Assembly: GCA_035762005.1 (NCBI GenBank) | Contig: DASTQA010000074.1 | Coordinates: 1 to 52,799 of the forward strand | Direction: 5' to 3' | Source: JAIBJN01 sp035762005 | Lineage (GTDB): Bacteria; Actinomycetota; Thermoleophilia; Gaiellales; Gaiellaceae | DNA: 52,799 bases | Shown here: piece by piece, positions 32,457 through 40,215 of the stretch | Position numbering within the stretch: the first letter of the stretch is position 1 | How the letters are laid out: each line of letters begins with the position of its first letter | The notes under the pieces: model-generated | Database searches by the model: none | The model's input: the letters and a program-made list of their open reading frames with translations, nothing else | What the model was told of the DNA's origin: nothing | Position numbers and translations under genes: made by a program

Positions 32457-33341
32457 GTGAGGGCGTTCGCGCACGACGTCTATACGTACCCCCTGCCCCC
32501 CGGGCACCGCTTCCCGCTCGGGAAGTACCGCCTCGTGCGCGCGGGCGCGCAGGCGGCCGAGGGGATCGCCGTCGAGGACGCCAGGGCGGCAACCGAGGGC
32601 GAGCTCGGTCTCGCCCACGACGCCGAGTACCTGGAGCGGGTCGAGCGCGGCGCGCTCGAGCGGCGGGACCTCCTCGCGCTCGGGCTCCCCTGGTCGCCGG
32701 AGCTCGTCGAGCGCTCGCGGCGCTCGGTCGGGGCGACGCTGATGGCGGCGGAGGCGGCACTGGCCGAGGGCGCCGGCGCGAACGTCGGCGGCGGCACGCA
32801 CCACGCCTTCGCCGACCGCGGCCGCGGCTTCTGCGTCTTCAACGACGTCGTCGTCGCGACGCGAACCCTCCGCCGCTCGGGCCGTCTCCGGCGCGTCCTC
32901 GTCGTCGACCTCGACGTCCACCAGGGCGACGGCACGCACGCGGCGTTCCTCGCCGACACGGAGGCGTTCGCGTTCTCGGTCAACGGCTTCCGCAACTACC
33001 CGTTCCGGCGCGTCCCCGGCGATCTCGAGCTCGACCTCCCGGACGGCGCCGGGGACGACCGCTACCTCGCCGGGCTCGCCCGCCTCCTGCCGCAGGCGCT
33101 CGCGCGCTCGCGGCCCGATCTCTGCTTCTACCTCGCGGGCGCCGATCCGTACGCGGGCGACCGGCTCGGCCGGCTCGCGCTCTCTCGCGAGGGGCTCGCC
33201 GAGCGCGACGCGCTCGTGCGGGACGCGCTCTTGCGCGCGGGCGTCCCCGTGTGCGTGACGCTCGCCGGCGGCTACGCGGATCCCATCGAGGACACCGTGG
33301 CCATCAACCTCACGACGCTGCGCACGTTCGCCGCCGCATGA
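32457..33341 (+). CDS. Histone deacetylase family (arginase/deacetylase fold) protein
   Basis: 294 residues. Zinc-site and catalytic residues are visible: His115-His116 in 'GGGTHHAFADRGRGFCVFND', Asp151, Asp153 and His155 in 'VVDLDVHQGDGT', Asp230 in 'AGADPYAGDRLG', and the transition-state Tyr in 'LAGGYAD'. The sequence is nearest in style to class IV (HDAC11-like) or AcuC-type bacterial proteins, which deacetylate acetylated lysine, polyamines or fatty-acylated groups. Its GTG is 28 bases from fabI, and it overlaps the SDR gene as ATGA. Confidence 0.9.
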   Translation: MRAFAHDVYTYPLPPGHRFPLGKYRLVRAGAQAAEGIAVEDARAATEGELGLAHDAEYLERVERGALERRDLLALGLPWSPELVERSRRSVGATLMAAEAALAEGAGANVGGGTHHAFADRGRGFCVFNDVVVATRTLRRSGRLRRVLVVDLDVHQGDGTHAAFLADTEAFAFSVNGFRNYPFRRVPGDLELDLPDGAGDDRYLAGLARLLPQALARSRPDLCFYLAGADPYAGDRLGRLALSREGLAERDALVRDALLRAGVPVCVTLAGGYADPIEDTVAINLTTLRTFAAA

Positions 33342-34108
33342 GGACGGCCGTCGTCACCGGAGGGTCGAGCGGCATCGGCGAGGCGACGGCCCGGCTCCTG
33401 GCCGCCGAGGGGTGGCGCTGCGTGCTCCTCGCGCGCGGGCGCGAGCGGCTCGAGCGCGTGGCCGCCGAGATCGGCGCCGACTGGGACGTCTGCGACGTCG
33501 GCGACCGTGCCCAGGTCGAGACCGCGGCGGCGCGGGTCGGGGAGCGCACGCCCGCGGTCGACCTCCTCGTCTCCTGCGCGGGCATCCCCGGCGGCGGCGG
33601 CTTCCTCGACCTGCCGCCCGAGCGGATCGAGGAGATCACGCGGACGAACTACCTCGGCAGCGTCTGGGCGCTGCGAGCGTTCCTGCCGCTCCTCGAGGCG
33701 GCCTCCTCCGCCCACGTCGTCAACGTCGCCTCCGTCGCGGGCGTCTACGCGGTCGGGGCGTCGGGGCCGTACTCCGCCTCGAAGCACGCCCAGCTCGCGT
33801 TCTCGCGTGCGGCCGCGGTCGAGCTGGCTCCGCGGGGCATCCGCGTGCACGCCGTCAACCCGGGCCCGGTGCGGACGGAGGGCTTCCCGCAGGACCGCCT
33901 CCGCGGGACGCGGCTCGACCGCTTCGTCCTCCCGCCCGAGCGCGTCGCGCGGACGATCCTCCGCACGGTCGAGCGCGACCGTCCGGAGTCGTTCGTCTTC
34001 GGCGCCTATCGCGTCGCGGGGCTCGTCCAGGCGGCGCTTCCAGGGACCCTCTCGCGCCTCGCCCAGCGCCGCCGGGGCCGCGGGGCGTCACAGTTCCGTT
34101 CCAAGTGA
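33338..34108 (+). CDS. Short-chain dehydrogenase/reductase
   Basis: 256 residues. 'AVVTGGSSGIGEATARLL' is the TGxxxGIG cofactor motif, 'VSCAGIPGGGG' is the NAG-like segment (here SCAG), and the active site is Tyr and Lys in 'GPYSASKHAQLAF', with Ser in 'NVASVAG'. 'HAVNPGPVRTEGF' follows. Substrate unknown. It is co-transcribed with the deacetylase-like gene through the ATGA overlap. Its stop codon (34106-34108) lies inside the first of two palindromes. Confidence 0.92.
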   Translation: MRTAVVTGGSSGIGEATARLLAAEGWRCVLLARGRERLERVAAEIGADWDVCDVGDRAQVETAAARVGERTPAVDLLVSCAGIPGGGGFLDLPPERIEEITRTNYLGSVWALRAFLPLLEAASSAHVVNVASVAGVYAVGASGPYSASKHAQLAFSRAAAVELAPRGIRVHAVNPGPVRTEGFPQDRLRGTRLDRFVLPPERVARTILRTVERDRPESFVFGAYRVAGLVQAALPGTLSRLAQRRRGRGASQFRSK

Positions 34109-34126
34109 CACGGTGTAACTTGGAAC
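34098..34126. repeat. Palindromic repeat unit 1
   Basis: 29 bases centred on 34112. Outer arms GTTCCAAGT and ACTTGGAAC are exact inverted copies, and ACAC/GTGT pair inside with one mismatch between. The unit covers the SDR stop codon. A near-identical core occurs at 34280-34302. Confidence 0.7.
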
Positions 34127-34279
34127 GGGCGCCCGGAGACGAGGGCGCCGCGGAGAGCCGGCCGGCGCGCCTCCGGCGCGGCGTCGGGCGAACGGGTCGA
34201 GAGGGTCGCGCTTCGGCCCGGCAGCGGCCGCGAGGGTCACGTAACGGAGCGGGAGCGAGCGGGACGTCACGGACTCGTT
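34127..34279. other. Spacer between the two palindromes, no recognisable gene
   Basis: About 150 GC-rich bases between convergent SDR and PAP2 genes. I see no reading frame with coding character and no promoter. Short GGGCGCC-type repeats flank both palindromes. Confidence 0.4.
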
Positions 34280-34302
34280 CCAAGTGACACCGTGTCACTT
34301 GG
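34280..34302. repeat. Palindromic repeat unit 2
   Basis: A 23-base perfect palindrome around a single central base: arm CCAAGTGACAC, one C, arm GTGTCACTTGG. It is preceded by GTT, as in unit 1, and followed by GC-rich sequence. It lies 29 bases after the stop of the PAP2-like gene read on the minus strand. Either palindrome could end transcription or bind a dimeric protein. Confidence 0.75.
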
Positions 34303-34330
34303 CCCGGGCGCCGGGGCGAAGACCGGGCGG

Positions 34331-35029
34331 CTAGGGATCGAGGGCCCGGGCGAGCCGGAGCGCCCCGCCTGCGAGCGCGGCGCCGGCGACCGCGTCGAGG
34401 ACGTAGTGGTTCGCGGTCACGAAGACGACCAGGGCCACGAGCGGCGGGTAGGCGGGCGCGAGCGCGCGGACGAGCGGGCTGCGGGCCGTCTCGGCCATCC
34501 CCGCCGCGGTCACGACCGCGTAGGCGACGTGGATGCTCGGCATCGCGGCGAGGGGGTCGTAGAGCTGCCCCACGAGCCCCGCGTCGAGGTCGATCCCGCT
34601 CACGTCCGCGATCGTGTCGACGAAGCCGTCGAGGGAGCGCGGCGGGGCGCAGGGGAAGAGGACGAAGACCGGCTGTGCGCCGAGCGTCGTCAGGACCGCC
34701 GCCCGGCGCAGGCGGTGGAACTCCGAATCGCGCCTGGCGTAGAGGCGCATGAGCCAGCCGACCGTGAGCCCGACGTTGAGCGTCGCGTAGGCGAGGTTGA
34801 GGACCACGAGCAGGCGGCGCCGCGGCAGGAGCAGCCGCTGGAGCCACGGCTCGACGTGGATCCCGAGCCGTCGCTCGAGCGCGACGACGCGCTCCGCGTT
34901 CTCCGCCGCGTGCAGCCGCCCGCGGTCGCCGCGCTTGCGCCGTGCCGCGAGCAGGTAGACGGCGTAGACGCCCAGGCCGATCGCGACCTCGCGCCGTCCG
35001 GAGAAGCGTGTCGTCCCTCGCCGTCCCAT
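34331..35029 (-). CDS. PAP2-superfamily membrane protein (AUR1/inositolphosphotransferase-like)
   Basis: About 232 residues with five or six hydrophobic segments. 'DPLAAMPSIHVAYAVVTAAGM' is the PAP2 P-S-x-H block and 'TANHYVLDAVAGAALAGG' supplies the second His and the Asp. The first PAP2 block (K...RP) is not obvious, which fits the PAP2_3 branch that contains inositol-phosphoryl transferases and other lipid phosphatases. The start is ATG 35029; an ATG four codons earlier (35041) is possible. A role in membrane lipid head-group exchange is suggested by the flippase-like and acyltransferase genes beside it. Confidence 0.8.
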   Translation of the reverse strand: MGRRGTTRFSGRREVAIGLGVYAVYLLAARRKRGDRGRLHAAENAERVVALERRLGIHVEPWLQRLLLPRRRLLVVLNLAYATLNVGLTVGWLMRLYARRDSEFHRLRRAAVLTTLGAQPVFVLFPCAPPRSLDGFVDTIADVSGIDLDAGLVGQLYDPLAAMPSIHVAYAVVTAAGMAETARSPLVRALAPAYPPLVALVVFVTANHYVLDAVAGAALAGGALRLARALDP

Positions 35030-35040
35030 ACGAGGGCGCA

Positions 35041-35046
35041 TACTTA
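35041..35046. promoter_or_regulatory. Shared divergent -10 hexamer, PAP2-like and flippase-like genes
   Basis: TACTTA on the plus strand reads TAAGTA on the minus strand, so one hexamer can serve as a -10 box both ways. It is eight bases before the flippase-like ATG at 35055 and eleven bases before the PAP2-like ATG at 35029. Confidence 0.45.
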
Positions 35047-35054
35047 CCGGCCAG

Positions 35055-36059
35055 ATGCAGACGTGGCGACGCAACCTCTTCCGCATCGCCGTCGGGTCGG
35101 CAGCGACCGGAGCCTTCCTCTGGCTCTTCCTCCGCGAGGTCGACCTGCGCGAGGCGTGGCGGGAGATCACCGCGCTGCCGGGCTGGACCATGCTCGCCGC
35201 GCTCGCCCTCGTGCTCGCCAACGTCTTCGTCATGGCCGTGCGCTGGGGGCACCTCCTCGCGGGCGCCGGCTACCGCTGCGCGGTGGGAAAGCTCTTCTCG
35301 AGCGTCGCCGTCGGCCGCGGCGCGAACAACATCATCCCGGCGCGCGGCGGCGACCTCCTGCGCATCGAGTCCATGCGCGAGCGGCACGTGCCCGTCTTCG
35401 TGAGCGCGGGCACGCTCTTCGCCGAGCGCCTCCTCGACGGCGTCGTCCTCTCGACGTGGATCCTCTTCGGGGCCCTGGCGATCGGCCAGGGCGGGCCGAT
35501 GCTGCTCACCGGCGTGGCGCTCTCGTCGGGCGCCGCGCTCGGCGTCGGGCTCGTCTTCCTCGCCGCCCGCGACCCGGACGGCGCCGAGCGCCTCGCCTGG
35601 CGTCTCTCGCGGCGGCTCCCGCCCCGCTGGCACACCCGCTTCACGCGCGCCGCGGCGCACTTCGTGGACGGGCTCGGCGCCTTTCGGGGGCGCCGCCGCC
35701 TCGTCGCCATCTTCGGCACCTCAGCGGCCATGTGGCTGGCCGACGTGGCCATGTACTACGTCGTCGGCGAGCACGCGTTCGGGCTCGACCTGCCGATCGG
35801 CGCGTACTTCCTCATCGAGGGCATCGGGAACCTCGCGCTCGCCGTGCCCGCGACCGCGGCGGGGATCGGGACCTTCGACTACCTCACGCTCCTCGCGGCG
35901 AAAGGGGTCGAGATCCCGATCGACAAGGCGACGGCGTACGTGCTCACCATGCACGCGCTCACGGTCCTCCCCGTGACGATCCTGGGGGCTGCACTCGTGC
36001 GCCCGGCCTTCCCGCGGCTGCGCGGGCGGACGCAGGAGGCCGCCCAGGAGCACACCTAG
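35055..36059 (+). CDS. Lysylphosphatidylglycerol synthase-type transmembrane (flippase-like) protein
   Basis: 334 residues with about eight membrane segments. 'NLFRIAVGSAATGAFLWLFLREVDLREAWREI' at the N-terminus and 'SVAVGRGANNIIPARGGDLLRI' in the middle are the UPF0104/LPG_synthase_TM signatures, and 'IEGIGNLALAVPATAAGIGTFDYLTLLAAKG' the C-terminal one. Members move lipids or lipid-linked sugars across the membrane; there is no catalytic GNAT-type domain attached. The stop overlaps the convergent acyltransferase stop by four bases. Confidence 0.88.
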   Translation: MQTWRRNLFRIAVGSAATGAFLWLFLREVDLREAWREITALPGWTMLAALALVLANVFVMAVRWGHLLAGAGYRCAVGKLFSSVAVGRGANNIIPARGGDLLRIESMRERHVPVFVSAGTLFAERLLDGVVLSTWILFGALAIGQGGPMLLTGVALSSGAALGVGLVFLAARDPDGAERLAWRLSRRLPPRWHTRFTRAAAHFVDGLGAFRGRRRLVAIFGTSAAMWLADVAMYYVVGEHAFGLDLPIGAYFLIEGIGNLALAVPATAAGIGTFDYLTLLAAKGVEIPIDKATAYVLTMHALTVLPVTILGAALVRPAFPRLRGRTQEAAQEHT

Positions 36060-37189
36060 GGCGGCGGGCGACGCGCGCTCGCGTGCTCGCGGGCGAGGAA
36101 CGAGAGCGCCTCCTCGTGCGCCGGCGCCACCGCGAGCGCCTCCTCCAGCCGCCGGCGGCGGCCCTCCGCCGTGCCCAGGTCGCGCTCGACGGGCCTCTCC
36201 TCCTCGCGCGCCTCGGCGACCGCCCCGGCGAGGAGCCGCTCGAGGGCGGGCGGGTCGGCCTCCGCGCCGGCCTCGAGGGCGGCGGCGACGACCTGTCCGC
36301 ACGTGAGCGGCATCGTCCGGCGGAGGAGGCCGAGGAGAGCCGCCTCGACGTCGCCTTCAGGCGGCGGAGCGGCCTCGCCCAGCCCAAGGTGGACGCGCGG
36401 CCGCCCGCGGACGAGCGGGTCGTACGCGAGCGCGAGCGGGCGCACGACCGGGGGCCGACCTCGTCGCACGAGCGCGCCGATCCCCGGCCGGATCGGTCCG
36501 ATCTCGCCGTCGGTCGAGGGCCGGCCCTCCGGGAAGACGAGGAGCGTCCTCCGCGCGCGGAGGAGCTCGACGAGAGCCCGGAAGTCGCCCGCGGCCCTCG
36601 CCGCCCGCCGGCTCCAGAAGTCGTCGAGGCCGTCGCGGACGCCGTCGCCCGGCGAGACGGCCTGCCAGAGCAGGTCGGCGTACCGCCCGGCGACGGCGTC
36701 CGCCGCCCGCGCCGGGGCGGGGCGGCCCGAGGCCGCCGCCCGCGCGGCGAAGGCCGCGACGGTCGCCTCGGGGACGAGGTCCGCGAGCGCGTCGTCGGGC
36801 CGTGCCGCGAGCACCTCCCCCAGCCGTGCGATGCTCGCGCTCCGGATGGGGAAGACGTTCACGCGAGGCAGCCAGCGGCCGACGGCGAGGGGGTAGAGCG
36901 CCCGGCGGGCCGCGAGCGGGAGGCCGGGCGGGAAGCCGGCGAAGAAGCCCGGCAGGAACATGTCGTCCCGGGCCGCGAAGTGGAGCCGGTTCGTGCGGTT
37001 CCCGTGCCCGCCGGTGGCGAGGTAGAGCGGCGGGCAGACGAGCGGCACGTCGGTCTCGCGGCGGTGCGTGATGGCGATCAGGGTTCCCGGCTCGAGCGGG
37101 AACCGCCGCGGCGCCAGCACGTCGACGTGAAAGGCGGCGGCCGAGTAGGCGCGCATCCCGTACGCGACGGCGTCGTAGAGGTCGGGCAC
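36056..37189 (-). CDS. Lysophospholipid acyltransferase (PlsC-like) family protein
   Basis: 377 residues. The catalytic HX4D is His42-Asp47 in 'ITHRRETDVPL', and 'LLVFPEGRPSTDGEIGPIRPGIG' is the substrate-binding FPEG block. The distance between them (about 190 residues) is much larger than usual (about 70), because a helical insertion lies between. The C-terminal 100 residues are Arg/Glu-rich and helical. Start GTG at 37187-37189, chosen because codons upstream lie in the divergent promoter. It probably acylates a glycerolipid or related polar lipid. Confidence 0.82.
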   Translation of the reverse strand: MPDLYDAVAYGMRAYSAAAFHVDVLAPRRFPLEPGTLIAITHRRETDVPLVCPPLYLATGGHGNRTNRLHFAARDDMFLPGFFAGFPPGLPLAARRALYPLAVGRWLPRVNVFPIRSASIARLGEVLAARPDDALADLVPEATVAAFAARAAASGRPAPARAADAVAGRYADLLWQAVSPGDGVRDGLDDFWSRRAARAAGDFRALVELLRARRTLLVFPEGRPSTDGEIGPIRPGIGALVRRGRPPVVRPLALAYDPLVRGRPRVHLGLGEAAPPPEGDVEAALLGLLRRTMPLTCGQVVAAALEAGAEADPPALERLLAGAVAEAREEERPVERDLGTAEGRRRRLEEALAVAPAHEEALSFLAREHASARRPPP

Positions 37190-37194
37190 CCCTC

Positions 37195-37200
37195 TATCCT
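37195..37200. promoter_or_regulatory. Short divergent promoter, acyltransferase and thioredoxin-like genes
   Basis: TATCCT on the plus strand is six bases before the thioredoxin-like ATG at 37207 (a leaderless arrangement). Its complement AGGATA is five bases before the acyltransferase GTG. The two start codons are only 17 bases apart. The ten bases TATCCTGCAG also occur in the same position before kynA. Confidence 0.4.
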
Positions 37201-37206
37201 GCAGGG

Positions 37207-37725
37207 ATGGCGACGCTTCGGCCCGGAGACCCGGCCCCCGCCTTCGAGCTCCCGGGCGTGGACGGCGCACGCCACTCGCCCGCGGACTACGAGGGCAAGC
37301 CGGTCGCGGTCGTCTTCTCGTGCTGCCACTGCCCGTACGTCGTCGCCTGGGAGGACCGGATCAACGACGTGGCGCGCGACTACGACGGGCGGGCCGGGCT
37401 CCTCGCCGTGAACTCGAACGCCGGCTACCTCGGCGACTCGCTCGAGGACATGCGCCTCCGCGCCGAAGAGAAGGGCTTCGTCTTCCCGTTCCTCGAGGAC
37501 GCGACCCAGGAGGTCGCGCGCCTCTTCGGGGCGACGCGCACGCCCGAGGTCTTCGTCCTCGACGAGCAGCGCCGGGTCGTCTACCACGGCGCGCCCGACT
37601 CGAGCCACGCCGACCCGGACGACGCGGATCCCTACCTGCGCCCGGCGCTCGAGGCCGCCCTCGCCGGCTCGGAGCCGGCGGTGCGCGAGACCCCACCCGT
37701 GGGCTGCACGATCAAGTACCGCTAG
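37207..37725 (+). CDS. Thioredoxin-like (AhpC/TSA-redoxin) family protein
   Basis: 172 residues. 'GDPAPAFELPGVDGARHSPADYEGKPVAVVFSCCHCPYVVAWEDR' is a peroxiredoxin-like N-terminus with Cys-His-Cys-Pro as the active site; the family usually has C-N-H-C-P here. 'TRTPEVFVLDEQRRVVYHGAPD' has the cis-Pro (TP) loop. The C-terminal 'PPVGCTIKYR' with a third Cys is typical of this cytoplasmic subgroup. The role is probably thiol-dependent reduction; the partner is unknown. Confidence 0.88.
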   Translation: MATLRPGDPAPAFELPGVDGARHSPADYEGKPVAVVFSCCHCPYVVAWEDRINDVARDYDGRAGLLAVNSNAGYLGDSLEDMRLRAEEKGFVFPFLEDATQEVARLFGATRTPEVFVLDEQRRVVYHGAPDSSHADPDDADPYLRPALEAALAGSEPAVRETPPVGCTIKYR

Positions 37726-37743
37726 CGCGGCCGGCAGCCCGGC

Positions 37744-38154
37744 TCACACCACGCAGCGCCGGGATGCGCCGAGCTGCTCGAAGAGAGCGAGGCGGTCCTG
37801 CACCGCCCAGGTCTCGACGACCTGCGCTCCGGCGATCCGGTAAATCCGCACCGAGCCTCAACACGCCGTCTTCCCGGTCGCCGCGCTGCCGGCGAACGGA
37901 CCGCCCGAGCGCGTGCCGCTCAGGGGTGAGGCGGGCCACGACGCGCCCGCCCCCGGCGGCGACGAGCTCGTCGATCTCCGCGCGGCAGTCCGGGAAGACC
38001 GTCAGGAGCTGCTCGTGGTGCTCCGCGACCTCCTCTCGCAGCCCCCGGGCCGAAGTACGCCGGGATCTCGTCCGCGTCGCCGGCCTGCCAGACCTCGGCA
38101 CACGAGCCGACGGACGAGCGCCGTCTTCTCGTCGCCCGGCAGGGGCCCCGTCAC
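37744..38154 (-). pseudogene. SnoaL-like polyketide cyclase/ester cyclase gene broken by frameshifts
   Basis: Minus-strand pieces in three frames line up as one SnoaL-like protein of about 135 residues. From GTG 38154: 'DEKTALVRRLV', then shifted 'AEVWQAGDADEIPAYFGPGAA', then shifted 'REEVAEHHEQLLTVFPDCRAEIDELVAAGGGRVVARLTPERHA', and after another shift the normal C-terminus 'VRIYRIAGAQVVETWAVQDRLALFEQLGA' ending at a stop at 37744-37746. The GTG overlaps the nucleotidyltransferase stop as GTGA. At least three shifts are needed, so either the gene is dead or this stretch of sequence contains errors. Confidence 0.7.
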
Positions 38155-39197
38155 AGGCCCGGGTCGGCGCGCCGCCGGGTGACGAGCTCGAGAGCGTCCT
38201 CCCGCGTCGCCACGGCTCCGGCCGCGCGCTCCTCGGCGACGAGCTCGAGCAGGCGGCCCACCTCCGGCCCCGGGCGGATGCCGAGCGCGAGCAGGTCGTC
38301 CCCGCGCAGGAGCGGCTCGGGCGGCTCGGCGGCCCGCGCAGCTCGGACGGCCTCGTAGAGCTCCGGGGCGCCGAGGTAGGCGAGCGCCGTCAGCGCCCAC
38401 GGCTCGGTGCGACGGCGGAAGCGGTGGATCTCGCGGGGGGAGTCGTCCCGTGGACGCTCCGCGGCGAGGAGGACGCGCTGCAGCCGCCGCAGCTCGTTCG
38501 AGACGGGGAGGCGCCCCAGCTCATCGCCGAAGACGACGACGAGCAGGAAGCCGGGGGTGTCCACGGGGTCGACGGCCTCGAGCTTCGCGAGCGAGCCGCC
38601 GAGCGGCGCCAGGAGACCGAGCTCGTCGGCGCGGCGGAGGCCGTCGGGCGAGAGCCGCTCGAGCTCGCCGAGGACGCGCTCGCCGGCGGGCTCGCCGGCC
38701 CGCCCGGCGGCCTCGCGGACGAGCGCCTCGGTCGCGGCGTCCAGGCGGAAGCCGAGCTCGTCCTCGAGCCGTACGGCGCGCAGGAGACGGAGCGGGTCGG
38801 CGGCGAAGATCCCCGGCGAGACGGCGCGGAGCCGGCGGGCGGCGAGGTCCGACTCGCCCCCGAGCGGGTCGACGAGGCCGCCGCCCTCGACCGGGCGCGC
38901 GAGCGCGTTCACCGTGAAGTCGCGCGTGGCGAGGTCGTCCTCGATCGCCTCGCCCTGGAGCGGCGTGAAGTCGACCGTCTCGCCGGTGCGGAAGGCGACC
39001 CGCCAGGCGCCGTGGCGCTCGGAGAGCGGGAAGACGGCGCCGCCGGCGAGGCGGGAGTAGAGGCGGGCGGCGAGCTCGGGGTCCGAGCAGGCGACGTCCG
39101 TGTCGACGACCTCCCGCCCGAGGAGCTCGTCGCGCAGCGCGCCCCCGACGATCCACGCCGGCCCGGCGCCGACCGCCTGCCGGATGCGCTCATCCAC
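38151..39197 (-). CDS. tRNA nucleotidyltransferase/poly(A) polymerase family protein
   Basis: 348 residues. 'AWIVGGALRDELLGREVVDTDVAC' contains the class II nucleotidyltransferase GG motif and the metal-binding Asp32-x-Asp34. 'RDFTVNALA' and 'ADPLRLLRAVRLEDELGF' are the following family blocks for nucleotide selection and tRNA binding. There is no evident HD domain and the protein is short compared with actinobacterial CCA enzymes (about 450-490). It may add CCA or be a partial-activity relative. Start GTG at 39195-39197, eight bases inside the end of alr. Confidence 0.85.
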   Translation of the reverse strand: MDERIRQAVGAGPAWIVGGALRDELLGREVVDTDVACSDPELAARLYSRLAGGAVFPLSERHGAWRVAFRTGETVDFTPLQGEAIEDDLATRDFTVNALARPVEGGGLVDPLGGESDLAARRLRAVSPGIFAADPLRLLRAVRLEDELGFRLDAATEALVREAAGRAGEPAGERVLGELERLSPDGLRRADELGLLAPLGGSLAKLEAVDPVDTPGFLLVVVFGDELGRLPVSNELRRLQRVLLAAERPRDDSPREIHRFRRRTEPWALTALAYLGAPELYEAVRAARAAEPPEPLLRGDDLLALGIRPGPEVGRLLELVAEERAAGAVATREDALELVTRRRADPGL

Positions 39198-40215
39198 CGG
39201 CGACCGTCCGCTCGGCGCGAGCCGGATCGCGGCTCACCCCGCAGGTGACCTCGTAGTTGATCGTCCCGAGGACGCGCGCGTGCTCCTCGGCGAGGACGCC
39301 GTCGCCGAGGAGCGTGACGACGGCTCCCTCGCCCTCGTCGTCGAGCTCGACGGCGAGCGAGTCCATCGAGATCGTGCCGACGACCCGGCGGCGGGCGCCG
39401 TCGACGAGCACCTCCGTGCCCGTGAGGCCGCGCCGGAAGCCGTCCGCGTACCCGACCGGGACGACGCCGATGCGCGTCGGCCGCTCGGCCACGAATCTAC
39501 GCCCGTAGCCGGTGCTCTCGCCGGCACGCAACGTCTTCGCGAGCGCGACGTAGCTCCGCCAGGCGAGCGCCGGCTCGAGGCCGTGCTCGGAGGGGTCGCC
39601 GCCGAACGGGGAGAGGCCGTACAGGGCGACGCCGCAGCGCACGGCGTCGAAGCGCGCCTCGGGGAAGCGAAGCGTGGCCGCGCTGTTCGCGAGGTGCGCC
39701 GGCACGCCGGGGAAGGCGGCCGCCACGTCGGCGAAGCGCTCGATCTGGGTCCGCGCGAACCGCTCGTCCCCGTCCGCGGTCGCCAGGTGGCTCATGACGC
39801 CGACGACGCGCTCCCGCGGCACGAAGGCCGCCTCCCGGGCGCTCATGCCCCAGCGTCCCATGCCCGTGTCGACCTTCAGGTGGACGTCAAGCCCGTCGGG
39901 TGCCTCCGGGCGGGAGAGCGCCACCTCGAGCCGCGCCTCGCGGGCGGGGCCGTCCTCTCCCGGCGCGAGCGGGCTCATGACGAGGACGCGCGCGTCCGGG
40001 AGCCCGCGCCGGAGCGCCGCTCCCTCCCGCACGGTCGCGACGCAGAGGCCGGAGGCCCCGCCGGCGAGCGCCGCGTGCGCCGCGGCGAGCGCGCCGTGGC
40101 CGTAGGCGTCCGCCTTCACGACGGCCCAGAGCTCCGCCGCGCCGGCCGCCTTGCGCAGGCGCACGGCGTTCCGGCGGATCGCCCCGGCGTCGACGACGAC
40201 CTGCGACCGCCTCAT
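39190..40215 (-). CDS. alr: Alanine racemase
   Basis: 341 residues. It interconverts L- and D-alanine for peptidoglycan. PLP Lys34 lies in 'AVVKADAYGHGA', 'KVDTGMGRWGM' and 'RCGVALYGLSPFG' are family blocks, the second catalytic Tyr is in 'STGYGRRFVAERP', and 'VGTISMDSLAVEL' lines the dimer active site. It is a little short (usual about 370). ATGA overlap with the YbaK gene; expected cytoplasmic dimer. Confidence 0.95.
   Translation of the reverse strand: MRRSQVVVDAGAIRRNAVRLRKAAGAAELWAVVKADAYGHGALAAAHAALAGGASGLCVATVREGAALRRGLPDARVLVMSPLAPGEDGPAREARLEVALSRPEAPDGLDVHLKVDTGMGRWGMSAREAAFVPRERVVGVMSHLATADGDERFARTQIERFADVAAAFPGVPAHLANSAATLRFPEARFDAVRCGVALYGLSPFGGDPSEHGLEPALAWRSYVALAKTLRAGESTGYGRRFVAERPTRIGVVPVGYADGFRRGLTGTEVLVDGARRRVVGTISMDSLAVELDDEGEGAVVTLLGDGVLAEEHARVLGTINYEVTCGVSRDPARAERTVAGG

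Noticed and set aside
34292..37411. Plus-strand open frame of over 1000 codons
   Set aside because: It runs across three recognisable genes in other frames and has no domain-like sequence. High G+C removes stop codons by chance.
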